A stretch of 64,000 bases of DNA from Reticulascus tulasneorum (lineage: Eukaryota > Ascomycota > Sordariomycetes > Glomerellales > Reticulascaceae), in contig LSAX01000003.1 of NCBI GenBank assembly GCA_001557505.1, forward strand, positions 1,426,001 through 1,490,000, written 5' to 3'. Positions 10,398-22,785 of the stretch are shown piece by piece. Positions within the stretch are counted from its first letter, which is position 1; each line of letters opens with the position of its first letter. The position numbers were made by a program, and so were the translations under genes. Below the pieces are notes generated by a model. That model had not been told where the DNA came from. It was given only the letters and a program-made list of their open reading frames with translations, and did not search any database.

Positions 10398-13300
10398 TCA
10401 CAGCGGCAATACTTCAATCTGGGGGGTTGTCCAAATGTCCCAGTTATCACCGTGGGTAGGATCTCCGAACGGTTTAAGAGCAGCAATGCGCATCCTAAAG
10501 AAGCAAAGCAGTTAGCACTGTCCAGAAGCCGGGGGGCAAACGTAATTCCTGGAGCTTCTCGATCGAATCCGACTTACGTGTACTTGCCAGGAGCAATCTT
10601 GGAGCCATCAGCCATACCTCCAAGCCAAGCGTACCTAAATCCCTGGCCTTGGAATCGATTTGTAACGGGGAAGTCGACAGTATCGTTGGGGTCATCAAGC
10701 AGTGGCTCGAACACTCCATAATTCCCAGATAACCTCCAGTAGGCTACAGAACCGATATAGCCATCGACACCAACCACTGGTGGATAGCTCCATTTGCGGT
10801 TAGACCAGTTAGCCTCGTAGATCTAACGCCGGGGATCAATGTTAGCCATTTTTTCTTTCAGCATGTAGAGTTTCGTCATTGCACACTCACATCCCAGCGA
10901 AGCTCTTTGACGCCGTAATGGAAAGCGACGTGTAACCGGGGGAAATCCTGGGCTTCCAGTGAAAGATCAAATGTGAATCTACGCCGAAAAAGGTTAGGCA
11001 ACTATGTTCCTCTTATCGGACTAATGCGCATCAGTTTGGGAACTTACGAAGAGTGATTCGCAAGGGGGACCTCTGCTCCAGAGAGCATGTAGGGCCAATC
11101 ATATCTGTACAGGAAAACTTCGTCGAACATCTCCTTGATACTTGCTTTGATGCCTATATCACGGTAAGAACTCGATGCTGCAGAAGATTCTCAATAGACT
11201 CATATGGTACTCACCAAAGTAGGGAAGAGATAGCTCGTCGCCATTGCTACCGCTTATGGCAATTTGACCGCTGTACATAGGGAGTTTCTTTTCGTCACCA
11301 CCTGCGGGCAGCTTGAAAATAAACCTGAAGCCGTTACGCGTCATTAGCTAGGGAAGTTATAGTGAGATGACTGACTGGACGAAACTCACTCAGCCTTCTT
11401 AGTCTGTCCAGGCTTGACCGTGAAAGTTCCAGCTGGCATCTTGACGCTTGGCACCATGTTCAAAGGCACCATGGCTGGAGCGCCGTTAAAATGGTCTGAG
11501 TCCCAGGGGTCCTCGGGGTCCCATGGCTTGTAGAGCTCTGTCCCAATAGCATTCTTCACCGAGAATGTGTACGTTACCGGCTTATCGGCGTTGTTCTTGA
11601 TGTCTACGCTCTGGTAGCGTGAAAAGTGGCGCGTATCGTTGAGGATGAACTTATAACCGTCTACAGTGAGTGACGTCGTGGCTTCCAATACTTTCACAGC
11701 GTTGATCAGACCGTTTCCAACCTGAATAGCGGGTGCTGAGAAGCCTTCGTGATCACCAAGAGTGAACCCGTCACTCCATGGCATGGCACTACCACTAGAT
11801 ATGATCCGCTGGGCTAGGTCCTTGCCGAAACCGGCTCCATGAACTTTCTTGCCGCCGTTCTGGCCAATATACAAGGCAGCGACACCAGCGATATAAGGCG
11901 TGGCCATAGACGTTCCACTCATTACAGCATATCCGTCTGTAGGATAGGTGCTGACGATATCACTACCAGGAGCAGCAATATCAGGCTTCATTTCAAGTCC
12001 GTATAGCGCACCCCATGTCGAATAGTATGCTGGGTGCCCAGCTGCTGGGTTCGGCATTCCCAGGACGTGCTCGAATTCTTCTCTGAATGTTCCGGTAACG
12101 GTGACGCCAGCCTTTATCGCTTCAAGGATAGCTTCGCCCGCTTTCTGCTCAATCATGCCCCAACGAACCCTCGGGTTTTGGTCATTAACATCTTCCCAGA
12201 CTTGCCCATTGTTATACCACAAGGCATACTTGATACCAGCGGCGAACATATTATTGCCCTGATCCCAAGCCCCGCATACCGATGATCGCCGGATAAGAAC
12301 GACCGTGTTCGTAAGATTCGGGGCATTAGCTTGTGGGGTACACCATTGGTCGTCGGTAAGCTCGAGGGAAAGGGGATGGATGGGCCAATCTGTCAGGTCT
12401 TCGGTCCAGACATCCATGAGAAGAGCAGGGCGGTATGCGCCTTGGACCTCCTCTTTAGTTCCGTCGGGATAGATGAGTTTGGTTGTCCATGGGACCGCAG
12501 GCATCATGGCTGGTTCAGCGGCTGCAACGGCAAGGACATTCTTCCCAGAAGAGCCGGAACTAGCATAGAATGGGCCGTATGCCCCGTTGTTGCCAGCTGC
12601 AATAGTGACAACCACGCCTTGATCAACGATACGGGAAGCCAATACAGCCCAAGCATTATCAGCCCAACCTGAAACACCGCCAATACTAGCAGTTATAATA
12701 TCGACCTGAAAGAGGTTAGCTCGGAGGAAATGTTTGACGGTAAATACTTCGCAATGTGACGGAATACGTACATCTGCTTCATAGGCCATGATGAATGCTT
12801 CCATGACAATCTCTTCGTAAACAGCGTTCTGTATGTTCAATCAGAGTCTATTCGTTCGGGTTGAAAAGACTGGTTCATAGGCTTACCACTCCGCCAAAAA
12901 CTTTGAATGCTAGAAGGGTCGCCTCGGGAGCAACTCCAGTCACCCTAATTCCGACGTAAGCGAACGTGACCAAGAACGTGCATCACTCAGGACCATACCA
13001 TTCTGATGAACCGGCAATAATACCGGCAACATGAGTGCCGTGCCCCAATTGATCAATAGGATCATCGTCAGGAATCCTTTCACCCCCGTCAGGCCAGTCT
13101 GACGTAAAATGTCAGCACAGGACAAAAACCCCAATTGATAACTCGTGATTCCAGAGCTCAGAGCATACTTACTTGAGTCGCCGACAAGGTCATAACCGCC
13201 AGCAACCTTGAAATCGGGCCCAATGCCACCACCAAGCTGCAAGATACTTTCGTTAGTTTGGTCCATACTATAGCACAGCTCACAATGTCTGGTTCTGCTT

Positions 13301-13857
13301 ACAGCTGGGTGCGTGTATTGAATACCTGTATCAACTACAGCAATCCGTACACCTTTTCCAAAGAAACCGGCTTCATGAAGCTTATCAACTCCTGTTAGGG
13401 AATGGGTACTCCAATTCCCAGCAGTCGCATCGGTTCCGAAGCCCACGGGCGCTGCCTTGAATTCAGGATCGAGCTGGAGAATTCCCGCGTTCCACACGCT
13501 TTCGATTTGTTTGCCGGCCGTCCGCAAAGTATCCAGATTCTCCGTGTGAGACTCGATTGCAACACCAGAGAAGATATCCGAGTCAAAGATTTTGAGAATC
13601 TTCGTTCCAGGGCGAGAGCTGAGCTGGCTGATAGCATCTTGTTGGTTCGTTCCCTACAAGACTCAATCAGTTTGAGCTCAGCTAATTTGGAGAATCGAAG
13701 GGAGAAGCAAATATCTTACCTTGGCAAATTCAATAATGTATCGCTTGCTCTCTGGTAGGGATGAACTCCATAACTTTGACGCCGCAACTCTGCCATGAAT
13801 GACAGCCTGGCCGCTGCCGACAAGGACCAGGCTGAATAGAAGAGCGTTCAAGCGCAT
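10398..13857 (-). CDS. Secreted subtilisin-like serine protease with PA insert
   Basis: A large extracellular protease of the S8 family. Twelve exons on the minus strand (13857-13720, 13653-13303, 13236-13173, 13098-12999, 12944-12887, 12828-12772, 12705-11390, 11324-11215, 11153-11048, 10978-10891, 10822-10578, 10494-10398) sum to 909 residues. All introns are GT-AG, 54-83 nt. A signal peptide (MRLNALLFSLVLVGSGQA) is followed by an inhibitor-I9-like propeptide. The catalytic residues are Asp154 in AVVDTGIQYTHP, His207 in GHGTHVAG and Ser522 in MSGTSMATPY, with the oxyanion Asn295 in AAGNNG. About residues 360-460 form a protease-associated insert (WCTPQANAPNLTNTVVLIRR). The C-terminal third (YQSVDIKNNADKPVTYTFSV) is Fn3-like, as in C5a-peptidase-type subtilases. 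It ends PQIEVLPL. A role in protein degradation outside the cell is inferred. Confidence 0.93.
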
Positions 13858-13936
13858 GTTGACGAGTATCCTTAGGCTGATGAACTCTTCTTTTGCGAGC
13901 CACACTTTGAAGCTGAGGGATGCCGCGATCTCTCGG

Positions 13937-13944
13937 TATTTATA
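13937..13944 (-). promoter_or_regulatory. TATA box of subtilase gene
   Basis: TATTTATA on the plus strand reads TATAAATA on the minus strand, about 80 bp upstream of the subtilase ATG (13857). Confidence 0.5.
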
Positions 13945-14405
13945 CCCCGGGTACTATGACAGGCGCATTTAAGACCTCATATCCTCTACGCCACTTCTGG
14001 TGAGGATGTTGATTGCTGGCAAAAGTCTATGAATATCGGACTAGTATGCTAAACAAAGCCGCGTTATCTTGGCGTCTCACAAGCTTCCGAATTCAGAATG
14101 TACAAGACCTTGAGGCTTCCTGAAAAAGGATCGCATCGCCCCAGCCAGATTCGGAGGATGGATCTACAAATGTTTATCTCAAACCCCGGCAAAGAGCAGT
14201 GATCTTGGCACGCGCTTACCACGTAGTTTGTGTATCTTCCTAGCTACCTACCACATGCGTGTTGCCCTACCGGGGAATTGTTCATAGCGCGGACCTGTTG
14301 GTGGGCCAGGTATCGTATTCAATGTATGCAGTGGCGTGTGCTGGAAATCCGAACCCGGGGTGATTGACGTCGTCCTGGTATTCCCACCAAGGACATCACC
14401 CGCAC

Positions 14406-14670
14406 AGAAGGGCATGACTAACGTACCTTCTGCTTTTGGTATTCGATTTTCAGCCGCCAACTACTCGTGCCATCCGGATTTCTCTGTAGTCCAAGACAAG
14501 TCCCTTAAAAGCGAGGATTGCAGAGTTGCAGAACCAAGACTTACATTGCTAGTACACAGGAGGATCCGGCGACGAGGAAGAGAATTTCCCATCAACTGTG
14601 GGGCCACAGGAGATGATTGCGCCACACAATCACAAGTATAAGCGTACTTGAATTCTGTGTAGTACTGATC
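14406..14670 (-). CDS. Weak candidate small protein gene
   Basis: A minus-strand frame starting at an ATG near 14670 (MADQYYTEFKYAYTCDC) reaches a canonical GTAAGT donor after CTSN. A 63-nt intron ending TACAG then leads into a short exon reading NPDGTSSWRLKIEYQKQ before a stop. This gives about 66 residues. The second exon has a protein-like look, but the product is very small, and I recognise no family. The start and both ends are guesses. It could equally be chance or a fragment of a decayed gene. Confidence 0.18.
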
Positions 14671-17600
14671 TGCCATACACGTGGGTATCAAATAGACGGG
14701 CAAGTTCAAGTATATCTGAGTAGTCATCATGCATTGGACGAGACAATCCTGCGCAAACACAAACACGAAAAAATATAGATGGAATCTCCAGTCCTTGGAG
14801 CATTGTGTCTTGAAGTGGCAAGATCGAAAGACCAGCATCAATTCCTAGCTATTGTATCCGTAGTTATACTCTTGAGCAATGTCACAGCCTCATCGGGAAA
14901 CCTGAAGCTGTGAAATTCTGCCTATACCGACAACGGCCCACTTCGAGCAGTAGTTAGGGAACAGACGTAAGCTTGGCATGGGCACAGCACGGTATCGGTA
15001 TCAAGGAGAGGGCTAGGAGAGGGCACCCGCAGTACGAGTTGGCGTCTCTCTTGTGAGCTTCAAGCTTATTGGGCTCTATCGATCAGTGCAGCCGCAAAGG
15101 CTTTATGATAGTGAGCAATCAAGGTTTGAAAACAGCTTGGCTTAGGCAATGTTAGTCCCCATTTTCAATCCCACGTAGGTCAGGCAAATGATCCGCTTTA
15201 ACGGCTGGGTTCACCAGCTACTACTGCACAATTCCGAAAGTGGTCTGAGGCCTTTGTTTAGGATTTTGGCCCCCGTATTCAAGGCTCGTGTTGGAAGAAT
15301 CCCTGCACTAGTCTACATCGTGATGCCCATATAGCGAAGAAGGTTTGTGCTTACTTCCTCACTCCGTCATCATCCCGCAAGTTGACGTCTAGAAGGGCGA
15401 CATCGCCAATCAACATTCTGGACGCTTGAGTCTTATTCTTAAGTGTTTCGATTCCGTTCTAAAGCCATAGCGAATCGTTGGTGCGTCAGCGTCGGCAATA
15501 GGATCCAGCGCGGATTGAGTCTCAGGTCCACAGGCAGGTACCAGCCTAGAATGTGTTAGCCTTAGCGGAACTCCGCGTTGGCGTCGGAGCCTGAAGAAAC
15601 CAGTCCCAAAGTTCCGCTGCGTCAGGGCATTTCGACTGTGCATTAATAAGAAGCTAGGTAAGAGGAAGTATACATGGAATTAGCACCTGACTAAACCGTT
15701 GCCCAAGACGTTCCTTCACTCGGCCGAGACCAACCACCCTGCCCACTCACACAGACCTGGCGAGTCATCATGTTCAAGGATACTGTTATTCCGTCCAATC
15801 CAGCCCCCGTCTTCTATTTCATTTCTTCCGTATCTCTCTGATGCTCCTCCGAATGATCTGCAATGAAGCCCCACTTTCGCCTTCACCGGTCCTACCATCT
15901 CGACCCATGTCTGTTTGTAGATGGATAAGATGGCACTTTCGGTCCATTTCGTCCTAGTAGAAGCAAATTCAATCTAGTATCGTCCAGAATACACGCGGCA
16001 CGTCGCTTGAACCTACCTCTTTTCATATACTCCACCTCCCCATCACATTCCCGTCCCCCTCCACGCGCAGTTCAGAGCTTCCAGTCGCTTTAGTCGTGGC
16101 GATTCTCGTCATTATGGGTCGTTGTCGTAACGCTATACCATAGCAATGTGGCATTAATCAGATAACAATCTTCCTGTGGCATGGAAGCACCGAAACGTGC
16201 CTGCCTGTTCTGTGCGACTTGCCATACATGGTTCAGCTCTCTTCAAATTTGCCATGTAAGTAAGTTATGATGCATGTGCCACTCAACCTTATTTGATCAG
16301 CTGTTCCAGCCTCGTCTGCATACACCGGCGGTTTTAAGATAATCGACCAGGTACTTGCAATTTACTTAGTCAATAACCTTGACAAAGGTTTGCATTCATC
16401 GTACGTGGAAGATACCGTGAGCGGTGAGCAGGATGGCATCGCGAGCATCCATTTGAAGCATGTTCTGGACGAGCAACCCTACAATCTTGTTCTTGCCTTC
16501 CTGACTAGCGATTTCAAATCACCACTTTCCCAATGTTTAGATAATCGATAGGACTCTATCTCATTGCCTTGGCTTTCACGTCTAGCAACCACACACCTCG
16601 AGCCGTGTGCAATAGTGCTCGAATTACGACCAAGAAACGCCCGTCTCAGTACGTTCTCTCTCAGTGCTTACGCGCCATAGGAAGCTTTGACTTTAGCCCT
16701 TCCATTTGATCCATGGCATTTTCTCCCAACTTGCTTTGCCATAACTTGCCCTGACTCACACATTCGTGCCATCATATCGATCATGGCGTCCTGATGCGAG
16801 TGTGGGCCCTGTGGGGTACTTCGCATTCAGAGCGCTAGCTGAGAGTTTTCATGAATTGCCAGGATTCACACACTTCTGCTGCTCGGTCTAGTGGATAATT
16901 CCATTTTCAAGCACAGAAACTGTGAAACAAGAAGAAGGACAGATTCTTGTACGTTCGGTGTGTTCTTTGCATCTATCCGGCCATGTTCGTACCTTGGTTT
17001 TACGGGGCGTCGACAGCAAACTCGGTGAGGATAAAAAATAGCACCAGTGAGTTGTGGGGCCACACACTATCTGTATCGGCTGACTGTAAATTGCCTAGAC
17101 CTCTAGTTAGAGGGCGAGATAATCCAGCCAAGGAGGCGTGGAGACGGCGGACGAAGCAAGGCATACTCACCAGTATCGAAGCGCAGACCCGGTATTGGAA
17201 ATTGCAGGGCTCGACCTAGGGAGATATGCTTGTGGACATGCAAAGTGCAAGCGATAGCTACCACGGTTCGAGCCAAGCTCTTCCAATATAGTCCGTAGGT
17301 GCTCCGGAGGTACCCTGTTCCTTTCAAGGATTGATTTGGACATATTTTATATGAGTTCCCGGCAATTGTCGGCGGCACTGTCTGAAGCCAACCCTTCAAA
17401 GTTAGCGTTCAAATGGTACCCCGCTTCCTCAGAGTACAAGAGAAGCAAATACCCAAGGAATAAAATAACTTGGCGGAGCAGAAAGGGATTAAAGGCGATA
17501 GCTAGGACCGAATCTCCGCACTTTCAAACCAGGATAATGTGGGTAATATAGCTGGTAGTCTCAACTCATAACGGCGTTGCCCCTTTAGGTGACTGGACGC

Positions 17601-17877
17601 AACATACCTGGGAGATGCCATCTCATCATGCGAGGGCATAATCGCTGTTCTGCGGCAACATAATTGGTCCCAGTCTTATATATTTCATCGACCTGGTTGG
17701 AGGGATATGAGATCAGGACTGCCGGCCTTTAATAATTAGATAATTTAAATATGCGAGCCAAAGATTACCTGGAAATATGGTATTTAACCCGAGTTGAGTC
17801 CTGGTGGCGAAGGCGGCTAGTATAATGATGTATCACGGACGCCACTGCTTTGTCCCCTCAAGTCCCGATTCGCCATC

Positions 17878-18916
17878 ATGAAGAGAGTTCTTGTATTCCT
17901 TGCCACAGTCACCGCGATCTCTGCGCACGGCTACGTGGATAATATCACAATAAATGGACAATTCTATCAGGTAGTTTTCGTTCTCTCTACATGCCGCTCC
18001 AGTCTCCCCAGTCTCTCCATTGACAGTATGCTGATGTCAACGAATAGCTGTATCAGCCGTATGGGGACCCATATTGGGGTACTGGGGCGCCGCCACGCAT
18101 CTCTCGCAAAATCACATCAAATGGGCCAGTGCAGAATTTGACGTCGGTCGATCTTCAGTGCGGCGGCATCAGTAACGAGGGAATTGTTGGCTCGGAACCA
18201 GCGCCGCTGCACGCCCCAGTCGAAGCCGGATCCACGGTCAATCTGAAATGGACGTTCTGGCCGGACTCCCATATGGGTCCTGTTCTTACTTACATGGCGA
18301 GGTGTCCTGATACTGGGTGTAATGACTGGCTTCCGGGTGAAGAGCAAGTTGCCGCCGAAGTCTCGTGACGATGCGGTCTAATTGATCACAGGGCCGTGTT
18401 TTTCAAAATCCAACACGACGGGCGCCATACCACTGACAGGGCTTATCCGGATGACATTTGGGCGGCGGTAATTTACCAAAGATCCTTTATCACTCGTACG
18501 CCATGCATACATAGTTTACCTGCTGACACGAAAATGTACAGACTCCGTTTATGTACTGGGAGAATAGTGGTTTCAATTACACTGTTCCTTCATGTCTGAA
18601 GCCTGGATACTACCTTGTTCGACACGAGATTATCGCACTCCATTCTGCCTGGGATGCAGGCGGTGCCCAATCCTACCCCTCGTGCCACCAGCTTGAGGTA
18701 TCTGGCTCAGGAACTGTAATTCCAACACAGTTGGTTAGCTTTCCTGGTGCATACAAGCCTGACGATCCTGGCATTTACATCAATATATGGAATCGTATGT
18801 TCCCTAACCTCGGTTTTGAGACCATTTTTTCCTTAGGCTAATATGCTTAACCAGCTGGGAACTACGTAATACCAGGACCGCCAGTTTTTGATTGCCTGGC
18901 TACAGGAAACAAGTAG
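17878..18916 (+). CDS. AA9 lytic polysaccharide monooxygenase
   Basis: A secreted copper enzyme that oxidatively cleaves cellulose or related beta-glucans. Five exons (17878-17970, 18048-18343, 18392-18467, 18542-18794, 18855-18916) give 259 residues. The signal peptide MKRVLVFLATVTAISA ends exactly before His17, which becomes the N-terminal histidine of the copper brace (HGYVDNITING). The second brace histidine is in WPDSHMGPVLTYMARCP, and the axial-site motif AQSYPSCHQLEVSGSG is intact. Other family landmarks are YQPYGDPYW and CNDWLPGEEAVFFKIQ. The last of these appears only if the second intron is a GC-AG intron (donor GCAAGT at 18344, 48 nt); every GT donor nearby breaks the frame or deletes the motif. 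No CBM1 is attached. It stands alone between two gene-poor stretches. Confidence 0.93.
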
Positions 18917-20155
18917 GTAACATGGTAAGTCTGCCGCGGTGCTGAAGAATAGACTGAGGTCGGATTGGATTTGGGATAAGGGCTCGGAGAAAAGGTACCC
19001 ATGCTCCACTATGAGAGCCCTCTCATAGCACAGTGACAGATTTCGAGGTTGCCCTATGCATTGAAATGTTGCTGAGTAGCCATGTCATAACACTGAACAT
19101 ACGCTGGCCTGTAGTTAGAGACTAGAGTAAACTGTAATACATTGGCCTTGTGATCAAATTTGCCACTCCGTGGACTGTCATGTTAGCATTTATCTAAGGG
19201 GCGGAACTTTCCTTAAGAGCGGTTGGAATTTGCTGTCCACTGTCACAGAATCCGTAGCAACCTGCATTCGATGAGCCAATATCTTGCGGCCCTCGGATAG
19301 GTAGAACGTAGACTAATCATTCACCAGCCAGATGACTTATGCACGGAACATCAAAGGCCTGCGCCATAGATCAAGAAACTGGGTTCAACAGAACGACAGT
19401 CAGGTTCAAAGACGCTACTCTACCTTCATAAAACAAACCTCCATCCAGTCAAAGAAGAAGCGCGAGCTTCGATGGAAAGAATGTATACGTAGAATGCCTC
19501 ATTGGCTTTTAAAGCGATCACTGTTTCCCATAATCTGATTTAGTTGTCTCTAGACAGCCTTTATCACCCAAATATTCACCATTTTCTCTCGTAAAGACTT
19601 GGCTTGTTGATGAACACTCTACGATATCTGATGAACTCATCCAAAGCCTCAAGCCCAAATATAGTCCCATTAGACCTGATCGGGCCAGAACATTTAATCA
19701 TTTCTTGTCCTGGAACCAGGCTTGTGATGCTTCCTGCGCATTGCAGTGCATAGATCATCCGTATGAATATTCCATACAAGCACTTTCATTGGTACTTGCC
19801 TTGGATACATGCAGCGAACTTCACGTGCTCAAAATAAATATAGTGCAAGATGATGGGGTTGTATCCGAACCAACCAAACGATTAGAAATCGGCCGCAGCT
19901 GAAGTGGCCATACATCTCTGTGACTTGCCTGCGAATCTTCAGCTCTACACCAATCTTTCTCAAGACCGTAACTGAGGGAACTCCCACCTATCCACGACAC
20001 CCAGCCCGAATTGGCGACCCTTTAATGTACGCAAGACTTTGTGCGAATGTGCAAATATGCAGTTCATGTCTGCGTAGCTGCCTATAGTATCCCGCAGACA
20101 TTGCCAAACCTGCTGGACGCGGGTGGAAGTTTCGGAACCTGTAGCCATTTTCAGC
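18917..20155. other. Intergenic, no gene seen
   Basis: Spacer between the AA9 gene and HET gene 2. A 68-codon basic frame at 19332-19538 has no recognisable feature. Nothing else was seen. Confidence 0.5.
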
Positions 20156-22297
20156 ATGTGGCTTCTTGACACCAAAACCGAGGAGTTGAGGGAGTTTATG
20201 GCCATCGAAGAAGTTCAATACGCCATTCTTTCCCACACGTGGGAGGGAGAAGAGGTCAGCTTCTGGGAAATGGCCTACAGGAAAGACCTGGCTAGAAACA
20301 AGAAGGGCTACGAAAAGATCAAAAAAACGTGCAAGCTAGCGCAAGCTAAGGGCATTCCATATGCTTGGGTGGATACGTGCTGCATCGATAAGACGAGCAG
20401 TGCAGCATTGTCTGAGGCCATCAACTCAATGTTCTATTTGTACAAGGAGTCATCCGTCTGCTTCGCATATCTTTCGGATATGAGACTCACTGATGGGAGG
20501 CTCGACAAAGATAATATGAGTAGTGAAGATGATAAGAAGGGCGACGATCAAAATGCTGCTGATGAAGAGACACAAATGCAGTTGAACCTTGCGCAATGTC
20601 GGTGGTTCACTCGTGGATGGACCCTGCAAGAACTGATTGCCCCTGAATCCATGGAGTTCTACGACAGCGATTGGAGATTTCTTGGAACAAAAAGCTTTTA
20701 TCGCCGAGAGATATGTGAAATCACTGGGATAGACATGGACGTGCTTGAGACCAGCGAACTGCTCCCAAAAATCCCGATTGGTCGCCGAATGTCTTGGGCC
20801 GCGAATCGACAGACAACGCGGGTGGAAGATATTGCATACTGTCTTCTTGGAATATTCGACGTGAATATGCCAATGTTATACGGGGAGGGTCCGAAGGCTT
20901 TTCAGAGGTTGCAAGAGGAGATAGTGAAGAGCACGAACGACCTGTCCTTATTTGCATGGACTGCCCGAGAGGAGACAGGGAAGGATCTAAGACCGGTATT
21001 CATGCCACAACACCTGCAAGAACTACGGGGAGTCTTTGCAAGATCTCCAGCAGAGTTTTTCAACTGCAGAAATCTGAGCAAAGTCAGGGAGTCCTTGGTA
21101 GCAGTTGAAGAGTTCTCAGTGACCAACAATGGCTTGAAAATTGAGGCCTGTCTTCACCACGGGCCAAACAAGGACTACATATTTGGCTTAGATTGCATCT
21201 ACTTGCCTGGGAAGGATGAGGAGCAGTCTCAGATTGGAATATATCTTCGTAAGACGGGTACGGGATATGTTCGAAGCAAGGCGTCGGAAGTACACAGAAT
21301 GGCAGAAGGCAAATATCTGACAGGGAAACGATCCACAATTTACATTCAGAGAGACCTTACGTCAAAGCAGGCGACAAGCCTCTGGATGCAATATCAGAGA
21401 TCAATCGTCTTCCACTTCCACACTTCGTTTTTCACAATTCAAAGGCTAGTTGCCCATCCGAAAAGCCAATGGGACCAGCAAGGGAGGCATTTCTTAACCC
21501 AAGGGTCCAAGGCTTTTACGGCGTATCTTGAGTTCTCAATCAAGCCGAAATATTGGAAATTCCTCATCGTCTGCGGGTTACTAGACAGTTCTACAAAGGA
21601 TCCGGCAATAACTGATGCACGCGGTAAAACCCAGAACGATTACCTGGTACCATGGGCCACGATCTTTACGGACCAGGATCCTCAGAGCAAGGCGCAAATG
21701 GATATCATCAAAAACATGATTCGAGAGGGGGATGAGGTGAACTTGGTCAAGCTTCGAAAACGGGTGTTGAGTTGGTATCTCGATGGAAACGGTGGACTGC
21801 CCGTAACCAAAATGGTCAATGAGCGCAAACAGGCATATGATGACGATGGAGAGATTCAATACTACGTCACCACCGATGACGAGTTCGTGCAGAGAAATGG
21901 AGCTCAAGCTTTCAGGGTCGGCGTCTATGTGGAAGAGTTGGTAAGAATCACCAATCGGCCACAACGCCCCGATCGGACAGACGCAGAGCCGCTCAGGCCT
22001 CGACCGGTCCCTCCAAGTCCCACATTTGCGCCAAACCCACCTCCTGCTGGGGACTACGGAGGTGAGCATCCATCAGGTCGACGGCGAGCACATCGGTTCT
22101 ATTCGCAGCCTAACACAGCAAGCCCGGGGGTTTCGGGCCATAACTACAATATCCCGGCAACTCCACCTTATCCTGCCAATGATTATGGCCATGTACCATA
22201 TGGCCCACATGCATATGGGCCTAGTCCAGGTGACCCATACGGTGGACCTCCGCAATATGGATTTCCTAGGCCTGGATATGATCCGAGATGGCATTGA
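20156..22297 (+). CDS. HET-domain protein, gene 2, with Pro/Gly/Tyr-rich tail
   Basis: Intronless, 713 residues from the first ATG (MWLLDTKTEELREF). The frame extends upstream only through non-ATG codons. The N-terminal HET domain has AILSHTWEGEEVSFWE (about residues 23-38), AWVDTCCIDKTSSAALSEAI and TRGWTLQELIAPESMEFY, followed by EDIAYCLLGIFDVNMPMLYGEG. This is the HET-D/E/R-like subtype, without the NACHT or WD repeats of the classic incompatibility genes. An acidic insert (SSEDDKKGDDQNAADEE) interrupts the domain. The middle half is unrecognised. From about residue 600 the tail is rich in Pro, Gly, Tyr and His (PYGPHAYGPSPGDPYGGP), a low-complexity disordered segment. A cell-death or self/non-self role is inferred from the family. 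Its stop faces the stop of an SF1 helicase gene, less than 0.5 kb away. Confidence 0.92.
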   Translation: MWLLDTKTEELREFMAIEEVQYAILSHTWEGEEVSFWEMAYRKDLARNKKGYEKIKKTCKLAQAKGIPYAWVDTCCIDKTSSAALSEAINSMFYLYKESSVCFAYLSDMRLTDGRLDKDNMSSEDDKKGDDQNAADEETQMQLNLAQCRWFTRGWTLQELIAPESMEFYDSDWRFLGTKSFYRREICEITGIDMDVLETSELLPKIPIGRRMSWAANRQTTRVEDIAYCLLGIFDVNMPMLYGEGPKAFQRLQEEIVKSTNDLSLFAWTAREETGKDLRPVFMPQHLQELRGVFARSPAEFFNCRNLSKVRESLVAVEEFSVTNNGLKIEACLHHGPNKDYIFGLDCIYLPGKDEEQSQIGIYLRKTGTGYVRSKASEVHRMAEGKYLTGKRSTIYIQRDLTSKQATSLWMQYQRSIVFHFHTSFFTIQRLVAHPKSQWDQQGRHFLTQGSKAFTAYLEFSIKPKYWKFLIVCGLLDSSTKDPAITDARGKTQNDYLVPWATIFTDQDPQSKAQMDIIKNMIREGDEVNLVKLRKRVLSWYLDGNGGLPVTKMVNERKQAYDDDGEIQYYVTTDDEFVQRNGAQAFRVGVYVEELVRITNRPQRPDRTDAEPLRPRPVPPSPTFAPNPPPAGDYGGEHPSGRRRAHRFYSQPNTASPGVSGHNYNIPATPPYPANDYGHVPYGPHAYGPSPGDPYGGPPQYGFPRPGYDPRWH

Positions 22298-22785
22298 TTG
22301 TTTCCTAAGACAGTTCACACACAATCCTCTTGATATTTGATCCCTCTTACACGAACGCCACTTTAGGACTGACGGTAAGGAAATTTGTTAGTACTTGATC
22401 ATATATGTTTATTCACTGTCCAGGTTGTAATTAGGTTTATACCAGGAGTCTAGTCTCACTGGGCACTTTAATGGTATATTGGAAAATCTGTCTCTACGAA
22501 ACGAGACTACAGTTCAATAACATTCTAAAGAGCCTAAGCACACCTTTCGCATTGCCCTATGCTTCTCCCGTCAGTCAGTAGCAGAACTTCTGCAGAGTAC
22601 AGAGACGGTTGGCTACTGATGTTGTACTGAGCGTCTTGGCTGATAGTCAGTGACGGCTACCTTTTCTTTTTAATAATGTGCCCTCGACCACGTCCCTAGA
22701 GTGTAAAGCAAATGTGACAACTGGTTCGGTAAACACTTCAACAAGAGAATGGAGGACAGTTGCGAGGAAAGACCGTGCAAACCTG
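22298..22785. other. Convergent spacer between HET gene 2 and helicase
   Basis: About 0.49 kb of non-coding DNA between two facing stop codons; presumably both 3' UTRs. Nothing else was recognised. Confidence 0.5.

Larger units (their letters stand above)
13858..17877. other. 4-kb gene-poor region
   Basis: Apart from the TATA box above and one weak candidate gene near 14.4-14.7 kb, nothing convincing was found. A frame from about 16181 to 16550 can be extended with a 41-nt pseudo-intron, but it has no recognisable domain. GC content and codon-like bias look unremarkable, and no terminal repeats or transposase-like frames are visible. The far right is the promoter of the AA9 gene. Confidence 0.45.

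Noticed and set aside
16181..16550. Possible two-exon gene joined by a 41-nt intron
   Set aside because: The intron is short, the product has no recognisable motif, and open frames of this length occur by chance in a 4-kb gap.
16880..16925. tRNA-like GGTCTAGTGGATAATTCC segment
   Set aside because: It resembles an A box, but there is no matching B box or cloverleaf downstream.
17260..17275. GGTTCGAGCC, resembling a tRNA B box
   Set aside because: No A box or acceptor-stem pairing at a suitable distance.
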